Positions 45,490-54,787 of a DNA stretch of 64,000 bases are shown piece by piece. Positions within the stretch are counted from its first letter, which is position 1, and each line of letters opens with the position of its first letter. Made by a program: the position numbers and the translations under genes. The stretch covers positions 441,460 to 505,459 of the forward strand of contig CAWEDV010000002.1 in NCBI GenBank assembly GCA_963807975.1. The letters are read 5' to 3'. Under the pieces are notes generated by a model. The model was not told the origin of the DNA. It searched no databases and worked only from the letters and a program-made list of their open reading frames with translations. Origin of the DNA: JAACFF01 sp963807975. GTDB lineage: Bacteria > Chloroflexota > Anaerolineae > Promineifilales > Promineifilaceae.

Positions 45490-46227
45490 TTAAACGGTTC
45501 GAATATTAAATTTGACAGAGGCGATACGTATGAGGAAGGTGAGGACAAAGCAGGCCAGAAAACTTACCGTGCTACCAACTCCCAGACCCCACAACAGCAC
45601 ATACACAACGGCTCCGACCGCCGCCGCCACGGCATACATCTGACCGGGCATAAATGATTGTGGCACCCTGGCGAAAAACAGGTCACGCAAGACACCGCCA
45701 AATGACGCCGTCACCACGCCCATAATCGGAGCAACTATCAGTGGCGTTCCTAGTTGAAGCGCATATTCAGTGCCCAGATAAGCCCACAAGCCCAGCGCCA
45801 AAGAGTCAACGACAAGATATGCTGTTGATTGGTCTTCTGTAAACTGCTTGACAGGTTGGGCGACTCTGGCGACTACTTTGCTTCGTTTTGCCTGATCGCC
45901 GACAAACAGGCTGAGAAGCGCAATCCCTACGACGGTTATGGCATATACTGGCTGGTTCAGCCAGAATACAGGATAGCGTCCTAGCAACATATCGCGTATC
46001 GTCCCCCCGCCCAGCGCCACAACAAACGCGATGACCAGAGAGCCATAGAAATCCATTCCATATGCTCGAGCCGCGTATAGCCCAGACAGCGACGAGAGGA
46101 TGATAGCCGACCATTGAACAAAGAACAGGAACAAGTTCAATGCCTCGGCTTCCGGATCCTGCACCACTGAACTACTATCCGCCGCATTTTGCAATAGTTG
46201 CCACAATTGTTGCAATAATTCTTCCAA
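45490..46227 (-). CDS. TRIC/UPF0126-type cation channel family protein
   Basis: A 245-residue membrane protein with two repeats of three helices. The repeated motifs GGGTIRDMLLGRYP and FGGVLRDLFFARVP are diagnostic of the TRIC/YadS (UPF0126) family. The start codon appears to be TTG at 46227, with GAGGAAG upstream. An unusual N-terminal stretch of about 30 polar residues precedes the first helix. Prokaryotic TRIC proteins are K+-permeable trimers, though the physiological role is not settled. Confidence 0.87.
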   Translation of the reverse strand: MEELLQQLWQLLQNAADSSSVVQDPEAEALNLFLFFVQWSAIILSSLSGLYAARAYGMDFYGSLVIAFVVALGGGTIRDMLLGRYPVFWLNQPVYAITVVGIALLSLFVGDQAKRSKVVARVAQPVKQFTEDQSTAYLVVDSLALGLWAYLGTEYALQLGTPLIVAPIMGVVTASFGGVLRDLFFARVPQSFMPGQMYAVAAAVGAVVYVLLWGLGVGSTVSFLACFVLTFLIRIASVKFNIRTV

Positions 46228-46430
46228 TTCTTCCTCTCTTCTTTCGTTCCTCTTGGCTTACTGCAACCAAAGGAAATCAAGGGTAAGGTCGCACCAAGTT
46301 CTCAGCACAAGCTGATCTATGCTCTGGCAAATAGCCTACCAGTTCGCATCAAACGCCTGTGTGATGATGTGAGCGTGCTACTACGCGCCATTGCTGTTGC
46401 CTTACAAATGCCGTTTCGGAATTTTGGTTC

Positions 46431-47483
46431 CTATGTCTGCTTTGGACTCAACAATTCCGGCGCAAGTTTGCGTACCAGCCGGAGAACCGGTGATTGGGAG
46501 TCGTCGCCGGTTCCCACACAGCTGTCAAAGGCATGTTGCAACGCTTCACTGTCGATGCCGTCTCTGCCTCCAATGAGGACAATCTCTGATCGGGGACGTT
46601 CATCATCCCAAGGGCCGGATTCTGCCAGTTGATAACGCTTGCCCACCATTTGTAGGACATAACGGGCAACGGTTATTTCTTCGAGATAGACGAAACCCTT
46701 ACAGCGATAAACCGACGCCGGCAGCTGTTCCAACGTTGAGCGCAGTTTGGGTAGGGAGAGGGGGGCTTCACTCGTCCAGCTCCAGGTGGCAAACGGGTGA
46801 TCGTGGGTATGCGGGTCTTCCTGTTGTGCCTCTTTCCCCTGCTGGGGGTGGATAGCATCACCATGCTCAGTAAAGACAAGTTCCACCGGAATCCGTCCCT
46901 GCACAACCTCAATGACCCGCGATCCCGGAATCACCAATTGCACCAGTTTCTTGACGCGATCAAGATCACCCTGGCTTACCAAATCAACCTTGTTTAGGAC
47001 GACAATGTCGGCCACCCCGAGTTGAGCACGAGCCAGCCGTGCCATATCGCCCTCCAGTTGTGGCAGTTGCTCAGCATCGACTACCGTCAGGATGCTGTTG
47101 AAGGCGAAAAACTGCGCCAGTTCGGTTTCCAGAAAGGTGTTTAGCACAGGCACAGGGTCTGACACACCGCTCATCTCTACAAGCAGGTACTCCGGTAGTT
47201 CCGGCCGTTGTAGCAACCCAAAACAGGCTCCCACCAGGTCGTCGCGGATGGTGCAGCAAATGCAGCCATTGGCCAGGTTGACCGTGTCGCCCTCAACCCC
47301 GACGATGAGCTTCGCGTCGATGTTGATCGAACCGAAGTCGTTGACGAGGACCGCGGCGCGCACGCCGTGGTCCTCGCTCAGAATGTGGTTGAGCAGGGTT
47401 GTCTTCCCTGCTCCGAGGAAACCGGTGATCAGCGTGACCGGAATTCTTGATCGACTCCGGCTTCCCGCGATTTCAATTCCCAT
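46431..47483 (-). CDS. CobW/G3E-family metallochaperone GTPase
   Basis: A 350-residue COG0523 GTPase. The P-loop GFLGAGKTTLLN, the metal-binding CICC (NGCICCTIRDD), the switch-region ESMSG-like VEMSGVSDP and the guanine motif NKVD are all present. A CobW C-terminal domain (residues 250-330) follows a His-containing segment (THDHPFATW). Family members deliver zinc, cobalt or other metals to client enzymes. Its ATG overlaps the stop of the upstream amidohydrolase by one base (TAATG), which hints that this metal-dependent enzyme is its client. Base composition is richer in G+C than the flanking genes. Confidence 0.9.
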   Translation of the reverse strand: MGIEIAGSRSRSRIPVTLITGFLGAGKTTLLNHILSEDHGVRAAVLVNDFGSINIDAKLIVGVEGDTVNLANGCICCTIRDDLVGACFGLLQRPELPEYLLVEMSGVSDPVPVLNTFLETELAQFFAFNSILTVVDAEQLPQLEGDMARLARAQLGVADIVVLNKVDLVSQGDLDRVKKLVQLVIPGSRVIEVVQGRIPVELVFTEHGDAIHPQQGKEAQQEDPHTHDHPFATWSWTSEAPLSLPKLRSTLEQLPASVYRCKGFVYLEEITVARYVLQMVGKRYQLAESGPWDDERPRSEIVLIGGRDGIDSEALQHAFDSCVGTGDDSQSPVLRLVRKLAPELLSPKQT

Positions 47484-49000
47484 TAGGCGGCCTTGCCCGG
47501 ACCCCAGACTGCTTTGCCGGGGAACACGTCATCCACCGCCTTTGAATCATTGATTACTACGGTGCCGTTGACGAGCACGTAGGGGATGCCGCTGGAGGGC
47601 AATGCGCCCGTCTGCATGGTGGCATTGTCCTGAACGGTCTCGGGATCGAAGATGGTGATATCGGCATCCTTACCCACTTGGATGCGACCCTTGTCGGCCA
47701 TTTGCGGAACTCCGTTTTCCTCCAGGTACTGCGCAATCATGTAGGTCATCTTGGAGACGGCAAGGGGCAAGGAGATATTGAGCTTTTTGTCCCGCACCAA
47801 CGCGAGAATGCGGGCGTGCGTGCCGGCTCCCCGCGGGTGGCCAACGACTGCATCGAAAGGCGTGTCCCAGGCAAGCGCTATCTCACCCGTCTCACGAACG
47901 GTGTACGGGAAGGCGTCGCTGCCGACAACTGTGGATGGGTGGGCCAGTCCCTTCAGCATATCTTCTTCCTGAGCGTTGTAGAACATGACCGATGTCATGG
48001 GGGCCGTCTGCATGAGTTTGTTGTAGCGCTCCTTGGTGAGCGGCTCCAGGTTCGCGGTTTCGATGATGTCGCTGTAATCCCGGCCCATGTTGGGACCGTA
48101 GTTTTCTGGAACGAGATAGTCGGCGCCGACGATGGTGGCGCCGTAGTTGTAGGGGTAGATCTCTCCGATGACCTGGATCCCCTTCGCGCGCGCTGTGTCA
48201 AAGAGCGTCAAAGCGTTCATCAAATCCCGCAAGGCCTGGGCATGGACGTGCTGGAAGACGATCCCGCCGCCGTATATCTCCTGCGGAGCCATCATCTCGA
48301 AGAGCGCGAGCAGACCGCTCGTTGGCGGCATCTGGCTGGAGAAGCGGGCATGGACGAAGGACGATACGCTGTACTTGCCCGCCATTTTTTGGACAATCAC
48401 GGACTCCTGCTGCGAGCAGCCGTTCACCATATACCCTACCGCGTGACCGACTCCGATGGCCCCTTCCTGGAGACCTTCCTCCATCATACGCTCGAACTGC
48501 TCAATCTGTTCAGCAGATGCATGCTCCTTAGACCACTTCATGCTCAAGTGTGAGTCCGCGGGGCGATCGAGAGCGTCGAGTATGAGATTGCCATCGAACA
48601 ATTCCTTGAAATCCGGGTTGAGGATTCTCTCTCGGATCGGGACAGAGCCGACGGTCGCGCCGTAATTGGTCCGCGACTTACCCTCTAGAGAGTTGTACCA
48701 GCCCTTCACGGGGTAGACACCTAACTCAAGCTCCATGGGTGTTGTTACGCCATCGTGCAGTGCCAGTTTCTGCCCAAACGGGTAACCGCCGTTGTGAGAG
48801 TGCATATCGATGAAGCCCGGAGATACCACATGCCCGGTGGCATCGATGGTCTCGTTGCCCTTGATCGGCTCCTCGGTGACTGCGGCGATCTTGCCGCCCT
48901 TGATGCCGACGTTGCGCACTGCATCGAGTCCTGTTTCGGGGTCGATGACCCGCCCACCGGTAATAACAATATCGTATTTTTTGTTCGTTGTTTCTGTCAT
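47483..49000 (-). CDS. N-acyl-D-amino-acid deacylase/dihydroorotase-like amidohydrolase
   Basis: A 505-residue metal-dependent amidohydrolase. The first metal motif is PGFIDMHSHNGG, a Glu lies in TPMELELGVYP, later His in SSFVHARFSS and FQHVHAQAL, and Asp in VVGSDAFPYT. The C-terminal VGKDADITIFDPETV is a standard closing strand of the composite beta domain. It probably removes an acyl group from D-amino acids or a related cyclic amide. An AGGAG site lies ten bases upstream. It is translationally coupled to a CobW-type chaperone, and the pair is GC-richer than its surroundings, suggesting acquisition together. Confidence 0.87.
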   Translation of the reverse strand: MTETTNKKYDIVITGGRVIDPETGLDAVRNVGIKGGKIAAVTEEPIKGNETIDATGHVVSPGFIDMHSHNGGYPFGQKLALHDGVTTPMELELGVYPVKGWYNSLEGKSRTNYGATVGSVPIRERILNPDFKELFDGNLILDALDRPADSHLSMKWSKEHASAEQIEQFERMMEEGLQEGAIGVGHAVGYMVNGCSQQESVIVQKMAGKYSVSSFVHARFSSQMPPTSGLLALFEMMAPQEIYGGGIVFQHVHAQALRDLMNALTLFDTARAKGIQVIGEIYPYNYGATIVGADYLVPENYGPNMGRDYSDIIETANLEPLTKERYNKLMQTAPMTSVMFYNAQEEDMLKGLAHPSTVVGSDAFPYTVRETGEIALAWDTPFDAVVGHPRGAGTHARILALVRDKKLNISLPLAVSKMTYMIAQYLEENGVPQMADKGRIQVGKDADITIFDPETVQDNATMQTGALPSSGIPYVLVNGTVVINDSKAVDDVFPGKAVWGPGKAA

Positions 49001-49085
49001 CTTTATTGTTCTCCTTTAGACTTGTGCCCTTGCAAGGTTACGAGTCTGTAAATTAGATAAAAATAGTGATTTCCCAGCGTTGCTC

Positions 49086-49440
49086 TCACGCGGGGCTGAA
49101 ATATTCTGTTAGTTTGCCAGTTTCATCGGCGACAACCCGGTGGATAGGAGCCAATGCGCCAATCGAATCCTCATCTCCTGGAATCGTCAAATTTTCCAAA
49201 TGGTTCGAGCCGTCATTCGTTTCCTTGATTTTTTAGCTACATAAAGCGAGGCAAACGCCTCTGTTGTCAACCTCAGCGGCGGCAGCTTCACTAGCCACAA
49301 CTTAAATTTACGTGCGATCTAAATCCAAATCCTGCCACGCAGCCTCGTCGTCCATCGACTCCAAATGAGTCAATACCTCCGTATTTCACTGCGTACGGAT
49401 TGGCTTTCGTTGTTGATTTTGTGTCTTCAGTATGCATGTT
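49086..49440 (-). pseudogene. Two tiny overlapping frames broken by one-base indels
   Basis: In the 550-bp gap before the amidohydrolase, the first frame starts at 49440 with GGGG upstream and reads MHTEDTKSTTKANPYAVKY. Correcting the base run at 49376-49381 continues it as LTHLESMDDEAAWQDLDLDR and a stop near 49316. A second frame begins nearby and, after adding one A in the T/A run at 49229-49234, reads on through IKETNDGSNHLENLTI to LTEYFSPA and a stop at 49086. The layout of two small adjacent genes recalls toxin-antitoxin pairs, but no family is recognised. Confidence 0.4.
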
Positions 49441-49551
49441 TATTCCCCTTAAAAATAAATTAAGTTCTCATTCCTCATTAAAATTAACAAGTGTGCGTTA
49501 GCAGTCTCATTGCAAGCACCAGTCAACGCGCACTTTTTACAAAAACATGCA

Positions 49552-50076
49552 TCATTGAATTTCTGTTTTGGAATGATCGAGGGTGTTGTGGATTTCCTTT
49601 CCCAGCTTAGCCGACCAAGCGCGTAATCCAACAAACAGTCCCAAGGCGGCGATGGGCAGGGCTATGCCCGCGCCATAATTAAGCAAGTTATCGGTCTTGG
49701 TTAAAACCTCGCCCATGAAGTTGACTGCCAAGACGACCACTGTGACACCGATCAGGCTGGTTTCCAATTCCTCTGTGCTGTCGATTTTTAACCAGCCTAC
49801 AAAGTCTACTTCTTTGATAAAGAGCTGGAAAAAACCAACGGCTGTGATGTAGAGTACGGTACCAACTAAGAAGGTGTGTACATATTCGACGATTTCGAAA
49901 ATAATCACACCTTGGCTATTTGCTTCATGTGCGCTGTCAGCTGCGTGAAAAACGAGGTCGAACAGCAGGCTAATGAGGCCAATACCGCCGAAAACAAAGA
50001 AAACGACTGAGGCAAGTGCCAATCCCAGTATGGGGAGTAGGATCAAATAACGGGTTCCAAGTAATAATCGTGTCAT
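49552..50076 (-). CDS. YqhA/UPF0114 family membrane protein
   Basis: A 174-residue protein with four membrane segments: residues 8-30, 55-80 (IVEYVHTFLVGTVLYITAVG), 105-130 and 140-160. This matches the YqhA/UPF0114 family, including the conserved ELETSLIGVTVVVLAVNF segment. Function is unknown; the family is often near ion channels and stress genes, as here. Confidence 0.83.
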   Translation of the reverse strand: MTRLLLGTRYLILLPILGLALASVVFFVFGGIGLISLLFDLVFHAADSAHEANSQGVIIFEIVEYVHTFLVGTVLYITAVGFFQLFIKEVDFVGWLKIDSTEELETSLIGVTVVVLAVNFMGEVLTKTDNLLNYGAGIALPIAALGLFVGLRAWSAKLGKEIHNTLDHSKTEIQ

Positions 50077-50093
50077 AGGTGTTTTTCCATATG

Positions 50094-50819
50094 CTATTGA
50101 TTTTCTTCGGTGAGGGTGATGTTGATGGAATTGTAGTAAACGGCCGTTGCTCCCTCAAAACCGGAATCACTACCAATGATTACCCAGATATTCCCCTCTT
50201 TATCACTGGTTACCTGAAATGGAACGTACTGATTATCCAAACGCATGAGCGCGTATTCATCGCCTACCTGTGTTTCCGCATCGATATTAGGATTCGAAAA
50301 CGTGCCCAGGTTGATCATATCTGCCCCTTCGCTGGCTTGGTTGCCTTTATCAATATCCATCCGCAGCCAATCAATTGAATCGGTAATAATTTCAGGCTCA
50401 TGGGGAACTGCGCCCGCCTTGATATACACACTTTCACCAGGTGAACCGCCAATACCCATCATGCCGGCTGGTGAATTACTGGCCAGTTCCACGTCAAATT
50501 GCACCTGATACGTGGTCTCTGGCTTTAATCCGGTGAACTGTTTTTGGATGAACATGAAGAGATCATCACTATGATTATTTCCACTCAGGAATAGCGCATT
50601 CCCTTCTAAACCAGAAGGAAGGCTGCCCCAGCCAGAATCCAGCATAAATTGGGCCTGATCATAATCGGCAGGTAAATCGGCAAAGCCTGCAACCCAGCCC
50701 TGTTGGTCTTCATCAAAGGTGTCATTGAACTGATACTCTTGTTCATAATTGGCTGAACAACTGGTCAGGAAAACAGATAAAATGATTAGCCAGAAAAATA
50801 TTTGTGTCACATATTTCAT
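50094..50819 (-). CDS. Lipoprotein of unknown function
   Basis: A 241-residue lipoprotein with the lipobox LTSC near residue 20. The mature part is beta-rich and starts with a jelly-roll-like FNDTFDEDQQGWVAGFADLP, seen in carbohydrate-binding-like modules. A TYQVQFDVELASNS strand and GNIWVIIGSDSGFEG toward the end support a beta-sandwich. An AGGGAAG ribosome site precedes the start. One AACGGCCGTT copy lies near the 3' end at 50149. The next gene downstream, YqhA, starts 18 bp later. Confidence 0.7.
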   Translation of the reverse strand: MKYVTQIFFWLIILSVFLTSCSANYEQEYQFNDTFDEDQQGWVAGFADLPADYDQAQFMLDSGWGSLPSGLEGNALFLSGNNHSDDLFMFIQKQFTGLKPETTYQVQFDVELASNSPAGMMGIGGSPGESVYIKAGAVPHEPEIITDSIDWLRMDIDKGNQASEGADMINLGTFSNPNIDAETQVGDEYALMRLDNQYVPFQVTSDKEGNIWVIIGSDSGFEGATAVYYNSINITLTEENQ

Positions 50820-50903
50820 TCGATGTCTTCCCTACTGCTAAAACTCTGGACGTTTCAATGGGAGTTTAAGGGGTTGCTGTGTTTTCCATGCTCTTTGCAT
50901 TTT

Positions 50904-50952
50904 AAAAAAAACAAGCAGCGGCGAAAAATTGCAAAATCCTCGCCGCTGCTTG
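50904..50952 (-). terminator. Rho-independent terminator after the DUF1269 gene
   Basis: A perfect 13-bp stem, CAAGCAGCGGCGA (50912-50924) against TCGCCGCTGCTTG (50940-50952), is followed on the minus strand by eight T (A run at 50904-50911). It lies 52 bp downstream of the stop at 51004 and should end that transcript before the lipoprotein gene. Confidence 0.92.
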
Positions 50953-51003
50953 CCCATTTGTTGTTTATGCAAACTGTTTGAATGCGGACAATAATTTTAG
51001 TGG

Positions 51004-51580
51004 TTAGCTGTCAGCTTCAACAGCGGCTTCACCGGCTACAACATTACCTGCGTCATCAGCCGCAGCACCGGCGACGTAAGAGGCGATCTGACCAGACAGC
51101 TCATCCCCTACAGTCAACGTAACCACACCGGCGTTGTAGCCAGACATACTCTTGACCACATCTTCTGTTTGCGTGTCTTCCAGCAAGAGCAAGAAGGCAG
51201 AGGTGTCGGGGGCCATCGCTTCGCCAATCTCTTTGAGATCCCCTTTGGAGATAGGACGACCCAAGTATTTTCCAGCCGCACCACCGACTACGGCACCGCC
51301 AACTGTCCAGGCCAGCAAGCCGGCCGGGCCGCCAATCAATCCCAACAAAGCGCCGCCACCGGCACCAACGGCCCCACCCATAATGCCATGGCCCGGTTCA
51401 TGCAAATGAACTTTGCCTTTTTCATCTTGCTCAACAATGGCTTCCACGACAATGTCGTAGCCATCCAATGCGCCCGGCTTTTTTGGCTTCTTTGATAGTT
51501 TCTTTGGCTGTATCCTTGCCATCGAAATTAAAAGCAACAATGTTGTATACAGCAGCTTGACCCTTATCTTTTTTACTCAT
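51004..51580 (-). pseudogene. DUF1269-type glycine-rich membrane protein, frameshifted duplicate
   Basis: Almost identical to 40432-41055 in its core (GLIGGPAGLLAWTVGG, KYLGRPISKGDLKEIG). The start at 51580 has AAGGAG upstream and reads MSKKDKGQAAVYNIVAFNF. One extra base in the CCC at 51473-51475 shifts the frame; deleting it gives the expected KEAKKAGALDGYDIVV. The acidic C-terminal tail is shorter than in the paralogue. A perfect terminator follows. A consensus error at the homopolymer is likely. Confidence 0.8.
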
Positions 51581-51676
51581 TTTACACTCCTTGTGTGAAT
51601 GATTTTTAAAGCCATATCTGAAAATGTTCAGGAAATGGCATGGATAAACAAATAACTTCCAACTTCAAGATGTTTC

Positions 51677-51919
51677 TCACTCAGATCTGATGTATCTGAC
51701 GAATAACAATGGAAATCGGGCATTATAGAGTGCTGTCAGGATGCCTAACAGCGCGGCCTGATCCGGCAACGAGCCTTTCAGGACAGAGATGGGCGCACCA
51801 CTTGAATCCTCTTCATACCTCACCATCAATCCACCTAAACAATCAACCCAACTGGATTCAATTCTGCCTGCGATATGAATGGCATAAACACCAGGATTAT
51901 CGTAAGGGAATTTCATCAT
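51677..51919 (-). CDS. Small conserved protein partnered with MalT-type regulator (copy 2)
   Basis: An 80-residue paralogue of 10810-11085: YAIHIAGRIESSWVDCLGG, the LKGSLPDQAALLGILTAL helix and a final strand FPLLFVRYI. It lacks signal or membrane segments. It follows the frameshifted MalT-like regulator at 52106, as the first copy follows the intact regulator at 11209. The repeated pairing suggests a functional link. Confidence 0.68.
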   Translation of the reverse strand: MMKFPYDNPGVYAIHIAGRIESSWVDCLGGLMVRYEEDSSGAPISVLKGSLPDQAALLGILTALYNARFPLLFVRYIRSE

Positions 51920-52019
51920 ACCGATTTCATTTAAACCAACAATATTGAATGAGTCTCGATGGATAAAGCAGAAATCGATGACTCATGTTGTGCTGGACAA
52001 TCCAAGACAACTTATGTAG

Positions 52020-52051
52020 AGGTATTGTACAGGTTATTCTGTACAATACCT
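52020..52051. repeat. Perfect 13-bp inverted repeat
   Basis: AGGTATTGTACAG (52020-52032) and CTGTACAATACCT (52039-52051) face each other across a six-base loop, in the gap between the second MalT-like regulator and its small partner gene. No T run follows on the minus strand, so it is not a standard terminator. The TTGTACAG...CTGTACAA arms look like an operator; a smaller inverted repeat lies in the equivalent place at the first pair. Confidence 0.75.
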
Positions 52052-52105
52052 ATACCTAAATTAGGTAATTTTTGGGTATTTTTTTATTCAACGGAGGGGT
52101 GATTA

Positions 52106-54787
52106 TCAGATTGACTCTATCAATCCCAATTCTTTAGCACGATAAACAGCTTCAAAACGGCCGTTTACCTTCAATTTGGTGTAAATATTTCGAGTGTGGG
52201 TGCGCACTGTGGCCGGAGAGATGGTCATTTGAACCGCAATATCTTCAGGTGAAAGATCCGTGTCCAGCAATTTCAAGGTTTGCAACTCCCGCCTGCTTAA
52301 CACGTTATTTAGCGCTGGACCAGGGATGCTCTGGTTCTCCATTGGAAAAGCAGCCAAAATCTGGGAAATATACGCCCCTATAGCCTTATTGCTTTGCTTT
52401 TGCAGCCGGCTCATCAGGCTGGCCATAGGCGGCCCCAGGTCGACGAAGTTGCGGATGAAGCCGCCCGGCTGGGCCAAGCGCAGCGCCATAGCGAGTTTCT
52501 CTGCCGCTTTCTGCCAATTTTCTTGCGCTTCATATGCCAACGCTTGCAAAGCCAACACATCAATGTAAATTGTCTTGCGGTTGAGTGCGCGTATATATTC
52601 TTCTAATTGCGCTAGATTAGACAGGGCTTCTTCAATATGATTGGTTGATTGCTTGCGCTAAGTGAATTTTTACCGGCGTTAGCTGCGGCACGTAATAAAA
52701 CCAAAGTGGCGGACGCGCATTAAAATCAACTAATGAACCCAAGTAATTTGCCCGAACAAAATCACCCCGATCAAGTGCTAACTCAACTTCAAAGGCACGA
52801 ATAATTCCCAGTGCTGTCCAATTCCATGACTCTTCAAAATAGGTGCTGGTTTGCTCAATGATTCGACTGGCTTCTTCAGGCTTATTTTGATGGTGATAAA
52901 TACGGGACAGCATACAGACAGCATGGGCAAGGTACGATGGAGCGGAAAAAGCAGGGTTCTCAACAAGTGTCAATAAATTTGTTTCCGCTGCGGTCAGATC
53001 GTTGTGCAGGTAGTTGATTTTTCCAAGCAATATAGTGTGCCTGGCTGCGTACAACCCCAAATTCGTGTTTGTTGCTTAGGCGTAAACTTTCACTTATATG
53101 ATGTTTTGCTCCAGGTAGATCACCATCCATAAAGTAAACAAAAGCCCAAGTGGAGGAGCAGTTTTGCATGTATGAATGGCGGCCAAGTGGAGGTTATCAG
53201 TGAATCGTTGATGAGCGAGACACCGCGCCTCAGATCACCTGACATTTGAAATCCTGCTAACAAGAATCCCATGGCAGTACTACGCAGGTGATGTGCCTCT
53301 TTCGGCAAGTATTCATTTGCCCTTTTTCCGTGTGCAATTAGATCGGCGGCTTGCCCACTAAAGAGGGCTTCCATGCATTGTAATAGAGAGATTTCTCCCT
53401 GGACTTCTCTCTCAATCAGTGATTCAGATGGGAGGTCATTAACAAGACGTTTAGCTTGCTCCCAACATTTGAAAAGCTCAGCATCTTTGCTACGAACGCT
53501 GGCAATATGGGCTTTGGTGAGTAAAAGAATCAGATTATGCGCGACGGCTGTCTCAGGAAGCATATTTATCATATGTTCCAGGTTATTCCACTGATCTTTA
53601 TTCATAAGTTGCAGGCGTTTTTGAATCAAAATAGCAACGGCCGTTTCTGTATCTCCTGCAAGCAGCGCATGTTGAATCGCTTCTTCAACCCACCCATTTT
53701 CAGCCAACCAGCGGCTGGCTTGTAGATGGTAGCCGGCTATTTCCTCAGCGCTTAATCGCCTCTGAAGCAGATTCTGTAGATAGGTTTGGAATAGATGGTG
53801 GAAACGAAACCATTCACCCTGGTCATCCAGGGAAACCAGGAACAAATTGGATCTCTGCAACCAACTCATAAATGTCTGCCCAGTGAGACTCTCTCCATCT
53901 TCCTGGCAAACAGCCTCACATAAAGGGGCACAGAAACGGTCTAGCAGGGCGGTTTTTAGCAGCCATCTTTGTTCGTCCGCCGAAATATAGTTGAGCACTT
54001 CAACCAACAAATATTCCTGTAAATGGCGACTATAATCTTCAATGTTCACTCTGATATTGGTCGTTTCCGAGTGAGAACGGAGAGAAAGGGCAACCAGGTG
54101 CAGGGCGGTTGGCCAGCCTTCCGTTTGGCGAGTCCATTCGCCGGCTAACTCCTCCTCGATTTCGCGTTGCAAAACCTGTTTGAGGAGTATGGCTGTTTCA
54201 GCCGGCTTGAAGCGCAAATCTCGCATTCGGATCTCGGTGATAGAGCGGTAAGCCCGCAGCGATGCAACCGGTAACGGGGGATCCTGGCGGCTTATCAGTA
54301 AAATGTGCATGGCGCGGGGTGGATGTTCCATTATTTCAGTTAAGAAATCGAAGATGGCTTTATCGTGAATGACATGGAGATCATCCAGCACCAGGATGGA
54401 TGGCTTCTTTATTTGGTCAAGATCGTTAAGCAGGCTGCGAGCCAGTATGAACGGCGGTAAAGGGTTTGGTATTTCCAGGAGCGCTTCAGATTGCAAGAGA
54501 ATATCGGGGAAAGCCATTTTGATTGCCGCCAGCAAGTAAGCGGTGAAGGTAGGTAGATCATTGTCTCGCTCATCAAGAGAGACCCAGCCGCTGGGGCAGT
54601 GGCAACGGTCTAGCCACATGCTGGCCAGCACACTCTTGCCGGAGCCGGCTGGGGCAGTGAAGAGTGTAAACGGCCGTTGCCAGTTGCGCTCCAGACGATC
54701 GATAAGATGCGAGCGCGGCACCAGATCTGGCGTGATAGGCGGTGGATAGAGTTTCGTCCTCAATATCAGGCTGTTTTCCAGGGACAT
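52106..54787 (-). pseudogene. MalT-type LuxR regulator, three frameshifts
   Basis: Paralogue of the regulator at 11209. The first 555 residues are open and contain Walker A APAGSGKSVLAS, Walker B-like ILVLDDLHVI, and the usual DRFCAPLCEAV segment. One extra base at about 53145-53147, 53064 and 52643-52644 each shifts the frame; correcting them gives a continuous protein of about 890 residues ending with a LuxR helix-turn-helix (LSRRELQTLKLLDTDLSPED, then SPATVRTHTRNIYTKLKV). The C-terminal HTH frame is intact. Either sequencing indels or recent decay explain this; all three are single-base. Confidence 0.83.

Larger units (their letters stand above)
349..54678. repeat. Highly iterated palindrome AACGGCCGTT (20 exact copies, dispersed)
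   Basis: The 10-base palindrome AACGGCCGTT starts at 349, 1856, 1973, 2155, 4203, 4366, 7915, 7942, 8182, 8680, 9922, 10285, 12887, 14073, 21381, 30330, 50149, 52156, 53636 and 54669, read by eye. Chance expectation for a given 10-mer in 64 kb is well under one. Many nine-of-ten variants also occur, for example near 6708, 8283, 12073, 12550, 37462, 43931 and 57029. Most copies lie inside genes, where they read as Thr-Ala-Val, Asn-Gly-Arg or Arg-Pro-Phe/Leu. Fourteen lie in the first 14.1 kb and four between 50.1 and 54.7 kb; only two lie in the 36 kb between. The pattern resembles cyanobacterial HIP1 in style, not in sequence. Confidence 0.9.
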
